Below are positions 15,907 to 25,344 of a stretch of 64,000 nucleotides of DNA, piece after piece (the stretch's first letter is position 1; the number at the start of each line of letters is the position of its first letter). The position numbers and the translations under genes were made by a program. The stretch spans positions 62,001 to 126,000 of the forward strand of contig NZ_JACHBX010000006.1 of NCBI RefSeq assembly GCF_014200505.1. Reading direction: 5' to 3'. The DNA is from Massilia aurea. Lineage in GTDB: Bacteria > Pseudomonadota > Gammaproteobacteria > Burkholderiales > Burkholderiaceae_D. The notes below the pieces were generated by a model. The model was not told where the DNA came from. It was given only the letters and a program-made list of their open reading frames with translations, and searched no databases.

Positions 15907-17244
15907 ATGGACCAGCATTCTCCGATCCCTCCCGCCACCAGCCGCCCGCCGCGTAAAAAGCGCACCCGTGTCATCGGCGGCACCATCGCCGTGCTGTCGA
16001 TGGCCGCCCTGGGCTACCTGGCCTGGACGCTGATCAATCCGGCACCTGCTAGCGGCCCGGGCGGACCGGGCATGTCGGCAGGCGGGCCTGGCGGGCCTGG
16101 CGGTGGTGGCGGTGGTGGACGTGGCCCTGGCGGCCCTGGTGGTGGACGGGGCGGCCCGGCGACGACGGTCGGTGTCGCCACCGCAACGGTGGCCGACATC
16201 CCGGTCACGCTCGAAGCGCTGGGCACCGTGGTGCCGGCCGCGATCGTGACAGTGCGTCCGCAGGTCTCGGGCGTGGTCCAGAAGATCCACTTTACCGAGG
16301 GCGAGCTGGTCAAGCCGGGCCAGGTGCTCGCGACGATCGACCCGCGCCCGTTCCAGATGGCGCTGCTACAGGCGCGTGGTCAGCGCCAGCGCGACGAAGC
16401 GCAGCTCGACAGCGCGCGCGTCACGCTCAAGCGCTTCCAGACCCTGCTCGAACAGGATTCGATCGCACGCCAGGAAGTCGATACCCAGGCCGCGCTGGTC
16501 AAGCAGCTCGAAGGTACGGCGACGATCGACCGCGCCGCCGAAGGCACTGCCCAGCTCAATCTCGATTACGCCACGGTGCGCGCACCGATCGGCGGGCGCG
16601 TTGGCCTGCGCACGGTCGACGTGGGTAACCTGGTGGGCAGCGGCGACACCGCCGGCATCGCCGTGATCACGCAACTGGCCCCGATCGACGTCGAATTCGC
16701 GGTGCCGCAAGATGGCTTGCCGGTGCTGCAGCAGCGCATCACGCAGGGCGCGAAGCTGCCGGCCACCGCGCTGGACCGCACCCGCACCGATGCACTGGCC
16801 ACGGGCAGCTTCATCGCGCTGGACAACCAGGTCGATACGTCGACCGGCACCGTGCGCGCCAAGGCCCGCTTTACCAATACCGATGGCAAGCTGTTCCCGA
16901 GCCAGTTCGTCAACCTGCGCCTGACCGTCAACACGATCCAGAACGCCGTGCAGGTGCCCGTCACGGCGCTGCGTCATGGCACCGACGGTGACTTCGTCTA
17001 CGTGCTCGACGCCGCCAAGCGCACCGTGTCGCTGCGCACCGTCAAGCGCGGGCAGGCGACCGTGGACAAGGTGCAGATCGCCAGCGGCCTGAAAGCTGGC
17101 GAGCAGGTCATCACAGAAGGCGCCGACCGCCTGCGCGATGGCGCGAGCGTCGTGCTGCCGGGCGATAAACCGGGCGGCGGGCGTGGGGCGGGGCAGGGCG
17201 GGCGCGAGGGCGCAGGCCGGCCAGCGCGGGGAGCACCGCAATGA
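15907..17244 (+). CDS. RND efflux periplasmic adaptor (MdtA/MuxA-like)
   Basis: The protein has 445 residues; ATG 15907 follows AAGG. There is a short cytoplasmic basic stretch, then one membrane anchor (~22-42). Next comes a striking Gly/Pro-rich linker (~50-84, mostly G and P with a few R), and then the adaptor proper from residue ~88. The adaptor shows the lipoyl/barrel-sandwich signature VRPQVSGVVQKIHFTEGELV and KPGQVLATIDPRPF, an alpha-hairpin, and LDYATVRAPIGGRVGLRTVD. The C-terminal tail is again Gly/Arg-rich. It connects the two pump subunits encoded downstream to the outer-membrane channel. The low-complexity linker is longer than in E. coli MdtA. It is the first gene of a four-gene operon. 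Confidence 0.9.
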   Translation: MDQHSPIPPATSRPPRKKRTRVIGGTIAVLSMAALGYLAWTLINPAPASGPGGPGMSAGGPGGPGGGGGGGRGPGGPGGGRGGPATTVGVATATVADIPVTLEALGTVVPAAIVTVRPQVSGVVQKIHFTEGELVKPGQVLATIDPRPFQMALLQARGQRQRDEAQLDSARVTLKRFQTLLEQDSIARQEVDTQAALVKQLEGTATIDRAAEGTAQLNLDYATVRAPIGGRVGLRTVDVGNLVGSGDTAGIAVITQLAPIDVEFAVPQDGLPVLQQRITQGAKLPATALDRTRTDALATGSFIALDNQVDTSTGTVRAKARFTNTDGKLFPSQFVNLRLTVNTIQNAVQVPVTALRHGTDGDFVYVLDAAKRTVSLRTVKRGQATVDKVQIASGLKAGEQVITEGADRLRDGASVVLPGDKPGGGRGAGQGGREGAGRPARGAPQ

Positions 17245-17298
17245 TGGTTGGGAATTTCGTGCATAGCGCCAGCATGCGCCTGGCCCGTGCCCAAGGCA

Positions 17299-17403
17299 CG
17301 TCGTTCCCGCGCAGGCGGGAACCCAAGGGTGCCAGCGTCGCCAGAAGCGCATGCCGCGTCGACGGCGCCACGAACTTGGGTTCCCGCCTTCGCGGGAACG
17401 ACG
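17299..17403. repeat. inverted-repeat element between the adaptor and pump genes
   Basis: The left arm (17299-17327) reads CGTCGTTCCCGCGCAGGCGG then GAACCCAAG. The right arm (17375-17403) is its near-exact inverse, CTTGGGTTCCCGCCTTCGCG then GGAACGACG, separated by 47 bp. Each arm is itself a small palindrome (TTCCCGCG...CGGGAA). The same composite element occurs at 59193-59297. It fills most of the 220-bp gap inside the efflux operon, so the mRNA would fold into a large hairpin between the first and second genes. Confidence 0.8.
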
Positions 17404-17464
17404 TTGGTATGCCAGCAGCCGGCCTGCGCTTGGCCCGCGCCCACGACGGTAGCGGGAGCAACGC

Positions 17465-20400
17465 GTGAGTCCTTCCACCCCCTTCATCCAGCGGCCGGTC
17501 GCCACGGCCCTCCTGATGCTGGCGATCGTGCTGTCCGGCCTGGTGGGCTACCGCTTCCTGCCGCTGGCCGCGCTGCCGCAGGTCGACTTCCCGACCATCC
17601 AGGTGCAGACACTGTATCCGGGCGCCAGCCCCGAAGTCATGGCGCGCACCGTCACCGCGCCGCTCGAACGCCAGTTCGGCCAGATGTCCGGCCTGACCCG
17701 CATGAGTTCCACCAGCGCCGCCGGCGTCTCGATGGTCACGCTGCAGTTCGCGCTGGGCGAGACGCTCGACGTGGCCGAGCAGGAAGTCCAGGCCGCGATC
17801 AATGCCGGCGGCTCGCTGCTGCCGACCGACCTGCCGGCGCCACCCGTCTACGCCAAGGTCAACCCCGCCGACGCGCCGGTGCTCACGCTCGCGATCACGT
17901 CCGACACGCTGCCGCTGACCGAAGTCCAGAACCTCGTCAACACGCGCCTGGCCCTGAAGATCAGCCAGGTGTCCGGCGTGGGCCAGGTGTCGCTGTCGGG
18001 CGGCCAGCGGCCGGCCGTGCGCATCCAGGCCGATACCGACGCCCTCGCATCGTATGGCCTGGGTCTCGATACGCTGCGCACCGCGATCACCGCCGCCAAC
18101 GCCAACAGCGCCAAGGGCAGCTTCGACGGCCCGACGCGCTCGTACGCGATCAATGCCAACGACCAGCTGGTCACGGTGCCCGACTACCAGAACCTGATCG
18201 TCGCCTACCGCAATGGCGCGCCGGTCAAGCTGCTCGAGGTGGCCAAGGTCGTCGACAGCGCCGAGAACGTGCGCCTGGGCGCCTGGGCCAATATGAAGCC
18301 GGCGATCATCCTCAACGTGCAGCGCCAGCCGGGCGCGAACGTGATCGCCACCGTTGACGCCATCAAGGCGCGCCTGCCCGAACTGCAGGCCGGCTTGCCG
18401 AGCGCGCTGCGCATGGATGTGCTGAGCGACCGCACCACGGGCATTCGCGCTTCGGTCAAGCACGTGCAGATCGAGCTGGTGCTGGCCGTGATCATGGTGG
18501 TGCTGGTGATCTTCGCGTTCCTGCACGACCTGCGCGCGACCGTGATTGCCAGCCTGGCCGTGCCGATCTCGCTGATCGGCAGCTTCGGCGTGATGTACCT
18601 GCTCGGCTACAGCCTGAACAACCTGTCGCTGATGGCGCTGACGATTGCCACCGGCTTTGTCGTCGACGATGCGATCGTCATGATCGAGAACATCGCGCGC
18701 TACATCGAAAAAGGCGAAGCCCCGATGGCCGCCGCGATCAAGGGCGCCACGCAGATCGGCTTTACCATCATTTCGCTGACCGTCTCGCTGATCGCCGTGC
18801 TGATTCCGCTGCTGTTCATGGGCGACGTGGTCGGGCGTCTGTTCCGCGAATTTGCCGTCACGCTGGCCATCACGATCCTGATTTCGGGCGTGGTCTCGCT
18901 CACGCTCGTGCCGATGATGGCCGGGCGCTGGCTGCGCAGCCATGAGAACGACAAGCCGAGCCGCTTCGCTGTCAAGTTCCAGGCATTCTTCGACCGCGTG
19001 ATTGCGCGCTATGACGTGATGCTGGGCTGGGTGCTGAAGCGCCAGGGCCTGACCCTGCTCGTCGCCCTGGCCACCGTGGTGCTGACCGCCGTGATGTGGA
19101 CGATCATCCCGAAAGGCCTGTTCCCTACCCAGGACACCGGCCAGTTGCAGGCGCGCGTGCAGGCACGCCAGTCGATCTCGTACACCGATATGGCCAAGCT
19201 GCAGCAGGAAGCGGCGCGCCGCATCATGCAGGACGAGGCGGTCGAGTCGGTTGCGTCGTACGTGGGCGTGGACGCGGCCAACAACACGATGCTCCATACG
19301 GGCACCATGCTGATCAACCTGAAGGCCGAGCGCGGCGACCAGTCTGAAACGATGGTGCGCCTGCGCGAACGCGTGGCGGGCGTGGCGGGGCTGCAGTTGT
19401 TCCTGCAACCGACCCAGGACTTGACGATCGACGCCGAAAGCGGTCCGACTCAGTACCGCTTCTCGGTCGAAGGCGCCGATACGGAGCTGGTCAACGCATG
19501 GGCGCGCAAGCTCACGACCAAGATCGGCACCTTGCCCGAGCTGCGCACGGCGGTGACCGATGCCGGCGCGACGGGCGCCGCCGCCTTCATCGACATCGAC
19601 CGCGACACGGCGTCGCGCCTGTCGATCACGGCGGCGTCCATTGACGATGCGCTCTACAGCGCCTTCGGCCAGCGCATCGTCTCGACGATCTTCACCGAGA
19701 CCAACCAGTACCGCGTGATTCTGGAAGCGCAGCGGGACGAGGCGATGTCGATTGCCGCACTGGGCCGGCTGCAACTGCGTACCGGCTCGGGCCAGTCGAC
19801 GCCCCTGTCGGCGGTGGCCACGATCACTGAACGCCAGGCGCCGCTGCAGGTGATCCACGTGGCGCAGTACCCGGCGGCCACGGTCGGTTTCGATACCGCA
19901 GCCGGTGCCTCGCTGGGCGATGCGGTGGCGGCGATCCGCGCCGCTGCGGTGGACATCGGGATGCCAGCGTCGGTCAGCATGACCTTCCTGGGCGCATCCG
20001 GTGCCTACGAGTCGTCGCTGTCGAACCAGCTGTGGCTGATCATGGCGGCCGTCGTCTGCGTCTACATTGTGCTGGGTGTGCTGTATGAAAGTTATATCCA
20101 CCCGCTGACCATCCTGTCGACGCTGCCATCGGCCGGCGTGGGCGCGCTGCTGGCGCTGTGGGTCAGTGGCCAGGGCCTGGGCGTGATCGGTATCATCGGC
20201 ATGATCCTGTTGATCGGCATCGTCAAGAAGAACGCGATCATGATGATCGACTTCGCGATCGAGGCCGAGCGCGAAGAAGGCAAGTCGCCACTGGATGCGA
20301 TCCGTCAGGCGGCCTTGCTGCGCTTCCGCCCGATCCTGATGACGACACTGGCGGCGCTGTTCGCGGCCGTGCCGCTGATGCTGGGCACGGGCGAGGGCGC

Positions 20401-20560
20401 CGAACTGCGCCGTCCACTGGGCCTGGCGATGTTCGGTGGCCTGGTCCTGAGCCAGCTCCTGACGTTGTTCACGACACCGGTGATCTACCTGGCATTCGAC
20501 CGCACCGCGCGGCGCCTGACGGGCAAGGCGCCGCACAAAACCGAGGGGGCGGGCGCATGA
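17465..20560 (+). CDS. RND multidrug efflux permease subunit (MdtB/MuxB-like)
   Basis: The protein has 1031 residues; the start is GTG at 17465. It is a hydrophobe/amphiphile efflux RND transporter with the usual two halves. The first membrane helix is followed by LPLAALPQVDFPTIQVQTLY. The helix-4 proton-relay motif GFVVDDAIVMIENIARYIE is clear (Asp-Asp pair), and the C-terminal half has GIIGMILLIGIVKKNAIMMID. It works as a heteromultimer with the next gene product, since MdtB/MdtC-type pumps need both. Energy comes from proton entry; typical substrates are bile salts, novobiocin-like drugs and aromatic compounds. The four-base ATGA overlap with the next gene shows translational coupling. Confidence 0.92.
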   Translation: MSPSTPFIQRPVATALLMLAIVLSGLVGYRFLPLAALPQVDFPTIQVQTLYPGASPEVMARTVTAPLERQFGQMSGLTRMSSTSAAGVSMVTLQFALGETLDVAEQEVQAAINAGGSLLPTDLPAPPVYAKVNPADAPVLTLAITSDTLPLTEVQNLVNTRLALKISQVSGVGQVSLSGGQRPAVRIQADTDALASYGLGLDTLRTAITAANANSAKGSFDGPTRSYAINANDQLVTVPDYQNLIVAYRNGAPVKLLEVAKVVDSAENVRLGAWANMKPAIILNVQRQPGANVIATVDAIKARLPELQAGLPSALRMDVLSDRTTGIRASVKHVQIELVLAVIMVVLVIFAFLHDLRATVIASLAVPISLIGSFGVMYLLGYSLNNLSLMALTIATGFVVDDAIVMIENIARYIEKGEAPMAAAIKGATQIGFTIISLTVSLIAVLIPLLFMGDVVGRLFREFAVTLAITILISGVVSLTLVPMMAGRWLRSHENDKPSRFAVKFQAFFDRVIARYDVMLGWVLKRQGLTLLVALATVVLTAVMWTIIPKGLFPTQDTGQLQARVQARQSISYTDMAKLQQEAARRIMQDEAVESVASYVGVDAANNTMLHTGTMLINLKAERGDQSETMVRLRERVAGVAGLQLFLQPTQDLTIDAESGPTQYRFSVEGADTELVNAWARKLTTKIGTLPELRTAVTDAGATGAAAFIDIDRDTASRLSITAASIDDALYSAFGQRIVSTIFTETNQYRVILEAQRDEAMSIAALGRLQLRTGSGQSTPLSAVATITERQAPLQVIHVAQYPAATVGFDTAAGASLGDAVAAIRAAAVDIGMPASVSMTFLGASGAYESSLSNQLWLIMAAVVCVYIVLGVLYESYIHPLTILSTLPSAGVGALLALWVSGQGLGVIGIIGMILLIGIVKKNAIMMIDFAIEAEREEGKSPLDAIRQAALLRFRPILMTTLAALFAAVPLMLGTGEGAELRRPLGLAMFGGLVLSQLLTLFTTPVIYLAFDRTARRLTGKAPHKTEGAGA

Positions 20561-23500
20561 ACCTGTCGCGCCCCTTCGTCGAACGGCCGATCGCCACGGT
20601 CCTGCTGACCATCGGCATCGCGCTGGCCGGCATCGCCGCGTTCTTCGTGCTGCCGGTGGCGCCGCTGCCGCAGGTCGATTACCCGACCATTTCGGTATCG
20701 GCCTCGCTGCCGGGCGCGAGTCCCGACACGATGGCCTCGAGCGTGGCCACGCCGCTCGAGCGGCGCTTGGGCGCGATCGCCGGCGTCAACGAAATGACGT
20801 CCAGCAGCGGCACCGGCTCGACCCGGATTAACCTGCAGTTCGAACTGAATCGCCAGATCGACTCCGCCGCGCGTGAAGTGCAGGCGGCGATCAGCGCCTC
20901 GCGCGCCGACCTGCCGGCCACGCTGCGCAGCAATCCGACCTACCGTAAAGCCAACCCGTCGGATGCACCGGTACTGATCCTGGCGCTGACGTCCAAGACC
21001 AAGGCGCCGGCCGAGATTTTCGAGTCGGTCTCGAATCTCGTGCAGCAGCGCCTGGCCCAGGTCAAGGGCGTGGGCGAAGTCGAAATCGGCGGCGGCTCGC
21101 TGCCGGCCGTGCGGGTCGAGCTGGTGCCGTATTCGCTGAACCGCTACGGCGTCTCGGCCGAGGACGTGCGCGCCGCGATCCAGGCCACCAACCCGAACCG
21201 CCCCAAGGGCGAGATCGACAGCAACGGCAACCGCCTGCAGATCTATTCGCAGCCGGCCGGGGGCGATGGCCGCAGCGCTGCCGATTACAAGGACCTCGTG
21301 GTCGCGTGGCGCAATGGCGCGGCCGTGCGCCTGTCCGATGTGGCGACCGTGTTCGACGGCCCGGAGAACATCTACACGCTGGGCCTGTTCAATGGCCAGC
21401 CGGCCGTCATCGTGCTGGTCACGCGCCAACCCGACGCCAACGTCATCGAAACCGTCGACGGCATCCGCGACCTGCTGCCGTCGCTGCAGGCGCAGCTACC
21501 CGGCGACATCCAGCTGGCGATTGCGTCGGATCGCACCAACTCGATCCGCGCCTCGCTGCACGAGATCGAATTCACGCTCGTGCTGTCGATCGTGCTGGTG
21601 GTGGCCGTGGTCAGCGTGTTCCTGCGCAGCCTGCGCGCGACCGTGATTCCTGCGGTAGCCACGGTCGTCTCGCTGCTGGGCACCTTCGGCGTCATGTATG
21701 CGCTGGGCTTTTCGCTGAACAATCTGTCGCTGATGGCGCTGACCGTAGCCGCTGGCTTTGTCGTCGACGATGCCATCGTGGTGCTGGAAAACACGGCGCG
21801 CCATATCGAGAACGGCATGGATCGCATGGCGGCTGCATTGCTCGGCGCGCGCGAAGTGGGCTTCACGGTGCTGTCGATTTCGCTGTCGCTGGTGGCCGTG
21901 TTCATCCCGCTGCTGTTCATGGGCGGGCAGGTGGGCCGCCTGTTCCGCGAATTCGCCGTCACGCTGTCGGCCGCGGTCATGATTTCGCTCGTGATTTCGC
22001 TGACAACCACGCCGATGATGTGCGCCTGGCTGCTGCGCGCCGAAGACAAGGACAAGAAGCCGGGGCGTCTCGCGCGCTGGTCGGAAGGCGGCTTTGCGCG
22101 CGTGCTGCGCGTCTATGAGCATGCGCTCGACTGGGCGCTGGCCAGCAAGGTGCTGGTCATGATCATCCTGCTGTTTACGGTCGGCCTGAACATCTATCTG
22201 TTCACCAACGCGCCCAAGGGCTTCTTCCCGCAGCAGGATTCGGGCCAGATGAATGGCGGCATCCGCGCCGACCAGAGCATCTCGTCGCAGGCCATGCAGA
22301 AGAAGATTTACCAGCTGGTCGAGATCATCCGCAAGGATCCGGCCGTTGAAACGGTCGTCGCGTTCACGGGCGGCGGGCGCGCCGGTGGCGGCTTCATGTT
22401 CGTCAACCTGAAACCGGTGCGCGAGCGCGATGTCGCGGCGCAGGCCGTGATCGCGCGCCTGCGGCCGCAACTGGCCAAGGTCACCGGCATCTCGATCTTC
22501 CTGAACCCGGTGCAGGACTTGCGCATGGGCGGGCGCTCGAGCAACTCGACCTACCAGTACACGCTCAAGAGCGACAACGCGGAAGACCTCAAGCAGTGGG
22601 CCGCCAAGCTGGCCGAGGCCATGAAAGGGCAGCCCGCGCTGGTCGACGTCGACACCGACCAGGCCGAAAACGGCGTGGAAACCTATGTCATGATCGACAA
22701 GGAAAGCGCGGCGCGCATGGGCATCACCACGCGCGACGTGACCAATGCGCTGTACAACGCGTTCGGTCAGCGCCAGGTGGCGAACATCTACGATGAGCTG
22801 AACCAGTACCACGTGGTGATGGGTGTGGCGCAGAAGTATGCGCAGTCGCCCGAAGCGCTGAAGGACGTGTACGTGCCGGCGCGGGCCGCCGGCGGAAGCG
22901 AGAACGTCGTGTCCTCCAGCACCGGCACGGCGGCCGCTGCCGGCGCTGCCGGCGCGGCGACATCGGCGACCGCGAGCCTGACGGCGGCGCGTGATCCATC
23001 CGGTGGCCAGGCGCTGGCCGACAACGCCGCGACGATGGTGCCGCTGTCGGCGATTGCCCGCTTCGCCGAGAGCGCGACCGCCACCTCGGTCAGCCACCAG
23101 GATGGCGAACTGGCCACCACGGTGTCGTACAACCTGAACGAAGGCTTCACGCTGACCGACGGCGAAGCTGCCGTGCGCCAGGCCGAAGCCGACATCGGCA
23201 TGCCGATCAATGTGCGCGGCAGCTTCCAGGGTACTGCGGCCGCAGCGCAGGCGTCGAGCCAGGAGCAGCCGCTGCTGATCCTGGCGGCGATCGTCGTCAT
23301 CTACATCGTGCTCGGGATTCTGTACGAAAGCCTGATCCACCCGATCACCGTGCTCTCGACGCTGCCATCGGCCGGTGTGGGCGCGGTGCTGGCGCTGTTG
23401 ATGTTCAAGATGGAGTTCTCGATCATCGCGCTGATCGGCGTGTTCCTGTTGATTGGCATCGTGAAGAAGAATGCGATCCTGATCATCGACTTCGCGCTGG

Positions 23501-23838
23501 AGGCCGAGCGTGCGCGCGGCCTCACCGCAATGGAAGCCGTGCGCGAGGCCTGCATGCTGCGCTTCCGCCCGATCCTGATGACGACGCTGGCCGCGGCGCT
23601 GGGTGCATTGCCGCTGGCGATCGGCTTCGGCGAAGGCTCCGAATTGCGCCGGCCGCTGGGCATCGCCATCATCGGCGGCCTGGTCGCCAGCCAGCTCCTG
23701 ACACTGCTCACCACGCCGGTCGTGTATGTCCTGCTCGACAAGCTGCGCACCCGCAAACCCGATGAACACGCGTTGACCCGCCACCCGCACGACGTCGATC
23801 CGACGCCGGGTTCCGGTCCATCGCTCGCCAAACCATGA
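20557..23838 (+). CDS. RND multidrug efflux permease subunit (MdtC/MuxC-like)
   Basis: The protein has 1093 residues. The start ATG at 20557 overlaps the stop of the previous gene by 4 bp. It has the same family hallmarks: LPVAPLPQVDYPTISVSASL, GFVVDDAIVVLENTARHIE and GVFLLIGIVKKNAILIIDF. It is about 70 residues longer than E. coli MdtC. Most of the extra length is an Ala/Thr/Ser-rich insert at about residues 775-825, within the second periplasmic porter region (SSSTGTAAAAGAAGAATSAT and following). The insert may lie on the pump surface near the adaptor or be a flexible loop. It is the partner of the upstream permease in a heterotrimer. Confidence 0.92.
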   Translation: MNLSRPFVERPIATVLLTIGIALAGIAAFFVLPVAPLPQVDYPTISVSASLPGASPDTMASSVATPLERRLGAIAGVNEMTSSSGTGSTRINLQFELNRQIDSAAREVQAAISASRADLPATLRSNPTYRKANPSDAPVLILALTSKTKAPAEIFESVSNLVQQRLAQVKGVGEVEIGGGSLPAVRVELVPYSLNRYGVSAEDVRAAIQATNPNRPKGEIDSNGNRLQIYSQPAGGDGRSAADYKDLVVAWRNGAAVRLSDVATVFDGPENIYTLGLFNGQPAVIVLVTRQPDANVIETVDGIRDLLPSLQAQLPGDIQLAIASDRTNSIRASLHEIEFTLVLSIVLVVAVVSVFLRSLRATVIPAVATVVSLLGTFGVMYALGFSLNNLSLMALTVAAGFVVDDAIVVLENTARHIENGMDRMAAALLGAREVGFTVLSISLSLVAVFIPLLFMGGQVGRLFREFAVTLSAAVMISLVISLTTTPMMCAWLLRAEDKDKKPGRLARWSEGGFARVLRVYEHALDWALASKVLVMIILLFTVGLNIYLFTNAPKGFFPQQDSGQMNGGIRADQSISSQAMQKKIYQLVEIIRKDPAVETVVAFTGGGRAGGGFMFVNLKPVRERDVAAQAVIARLRPQLAKVTGISIFLNPVQDLRMGGRSSNSTYQYTLKSDNAEDLKQWAAKLAEAMKGQPALVDVDTDQAENGVETYVMIDKESAARMGITTRDVTNALYNAFGQRQVANIYDELNQYHVVMGVAQKYAQSPEALKDVYVPARAAGGSENVVSSSTGTAAAAGAAGAATSATASLTAARDPSGGQALADNAATMVPLSAIARFAESATATSVSHQDGELATTVSYNLNEGFTLTDGEAAVRQAEADIGMPINVRGSFQGTAAAAQASSQEQPLLILAAIVVIYIVLGILYESLIHPITVLSTLPSAGVGAVLALLMFKMEFSIIALIGVFLLIGIVKKNAILIIDFALEAERARGLTAMEAVREACMLRFRPILMTTLAAALGALPLAIGFGEGSELRRPLGIAIIGGLVASQLLTLLTTPVVYVLLDKLRTRKPDEHALTRHPHDVDPTPGSGPSLAKP

Positions 23839-25298
23839 TGCCCATGCAAATCTCTACTTCCCTGCGCCTGACCGTTCTCGCACTGGCCCTCGGCCTTGGC
23901 GGCTGCGCCGTCGGGCCGGCTTATGAACGGCCCGCAGCGCTGCCGGCCGGTCCGGTACCGGCATCGTACAAGGGCGTCAACGCGCCCTTGCCGGGCTGGG
24001 CGCCTGCAGCGCCCGCCGACGCCCTTGAGCGCGGTCCCTGGTGGCAGCTGTTCAACGACCCGGAACTCGATCGCCTGAGCCGGCAGGTGGAAACGGCCAA
24101 CCAGAACATCGCTGTCGCCGTGGCCAACTATGCCCAGGCGCGCTCGATCGTCGCGCAGCAGCGCGCATCGCTGTTCCCGGTGGTGTCGCTTGGCGCCGGG
24201 GGTGATCGCGCCGGCGGTGGTAGCGGCGACACTAACCGCGGCGCCGCCAGCGCGTACCGCCTGCAGATCGGCGCAAGCTGGGAGCCGGACGTATTCGGCC
24301 GCCTGCGCACGGCGGTCGATGCGGCCGAAGCCAGCGCCCAGGCCAGCGCCGCCGACCTGGCCAGCGTGCGCCTTGCGGCGCTTGGCGAGCTGGCCATCAA
24401 CTATTTTTCGCTGCGCCAGACCGATGCCCAGATCGGCATGCTTACGGCCACCATCGAAGGTTACGAACGGGTGCTCCAGATCACGTCCAACCGCTTCGCA
24501 GCTGGCGTCTCGGCGCGCTCGGACGTGCTGCAGGCGCAGACGCAGCTGGCCACGGCGCGCAGCGACGCGCTGGGCCTCGCGCGCTCGCGCGCTGAACTCG
24601 AACACGCGATCGCGGTGCTGGTCGGCCAGAGTCCGTCGAGCTTTGCGCTGGCAAGCACGCCATGGCAGGTCGTGGTGCCGGCCGTGCCGGTCGGCGTGCC
24701 ATCCACACTGCTGCAGCGTCGGCCCGACATCGCCGCCGCCGAGCGCGATGTGGCGGTGGCCAATGCCAACATCGGCATCGCCCGCTCGGCTTATTTCCCG
24801 ACTTTCGGGTTGTCGGCTTCGTACGGCAACAACACGAGCCGCGTGGGCGACCTGTTCTCGCTGTCGAACGCGGCCTGGTCGTTCGGCCTGTCGGCCGCGC
24901 AGACGCTGTTCAATGCCGGCGCTACGCGCGCCAGTGTCGAAGGCGCCGAGGCGCGCCAGCAGGCCACCGTGGCCAACTACCGCCAGGTGGTCCTGACGGC
25001 GTTCGCCGATGTCGAGAACGGCCTGGCCGCCACCCGCGTGCTCGAGCAACAGCAGCAGTTGCGGGTCGAGGCGGCCGAAGCGGCGGGCCTGGTCGAACAG
25101 CAGATCCTGAACCGCTACCAGGCGGGGCAGGTGAGCTATACCGAGGTGGTGCAGGCGCAGGTCACGGCGCTCAATGCGCGCCGCCAGCTGGTGCAGGTGC
25201 AGGCCGACCGCCAGACGGCGGCGGTGGCGCTGATCCAGGCGCTGGGTGGTGGCTGGACCGACGCAGACGTGAACAACACGCCGGCGATTGTCAATTAA
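23835..25298 (+). CDS. outer-membrane efflux lipoprotein (NodT/OpmB-like)
   Basis: The protein has 487 residues; ATG 23835 overlaps the stop of the permease gene by 4 bp. The signal peptide ends in the lipobox LGLGGC, so the mature protein is lipidated. The TolC-like fold is shown by two OEP repeats: GPWWQLFNDPELDRLSRQVE, NQNIAVAVANYAQARS and then GVPSTLLQRRPDIAAAERDV. The last is a hallmark of the NodT family of RND outer-membrane factors. It forms the exit duct for the pump encoded by the three upstream genes. An adaptor-permease-permease-channel order is typical of the MuxABC-OpmB type. No local regulator gene is present. Confidence 0.92.
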   Translation: MMPMQISTSLRLTVLALALGLGGCAVGPAYERPAALPAGPVPASYKGVNAPLPGWAPAAPADALERGPWWQLFNDPELDRLSRQVETANQNIAVAVANYAQARSIVAQQRASLFPVVSLGAGGDRAGGGSGDTNRGAASAYRLQIGASWEPDVFGRLRTAVDAAEASAQASAADLASVRLAALGELAINYFSLRQTDAQIGMLTATIEGYERVLQITSNRFAAGVSARSDVLQAQTQLATARSDALGLARSRAELEHAIAVLVGQSPSSFALASTPWQVVVPAVPVGVPSTLLQRRPDIAAAERDVAVANANIGIARSAYFPTFGLSASYGNNTSRVGDLFSLSNAAWSFGLSAAQTLFNAGATRASVEGAEARQQATVANYRQVVLTAFADVENGLAATRVLEQQQQLRVEAAEAAGLVEQQILNRYQAGQVSYTEVVQAQVTALNARRQLVQVQADRQTAAVALIQALGGGWTDADVNNTPAIVN

Positions 25299-25318
25299 GC
25301 CGCGCCAGGGCTTACAAT
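25288..25318 (+). promoter_or_regulatory. possible promoter of the first HDOD gene
   Basis: TTGTCA (25288-25293) and TACAAT (25313-25318) are separated by 19 bp, 27 bp ahead of the HDOD start codon. The -35 overlaps the end of the efflux operon. Spacing is longer than ideal. A TACAAT also lies 32 bp upstream of the second HDOD gene. Confidence 0.3.
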
Positions 25319-25344
25319 GACGCATCCGAGGCCCGAGCGACTTT

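Noticed and set aside
17241..17468. 75-codon frame between the adaptor and permease genes
   Set aside because: Most of it is the inverted-repeat element translated (FPRRREP and GSRLRGND), which gives such peptides wherever the repeat lies in frame.
17111..20536. Very long minus-strand open frame (over 1100 codons) opposite the adaptor and first RND permease genes
   Set aside because: High-GC coding strands leave the opposite strand free of stops. The translation is Arg/His/Gln-rich with no family pattern, and the plus-strand genes are unmistakable. The same applies to the minus frames at 21496-23790 and 10281-12104.
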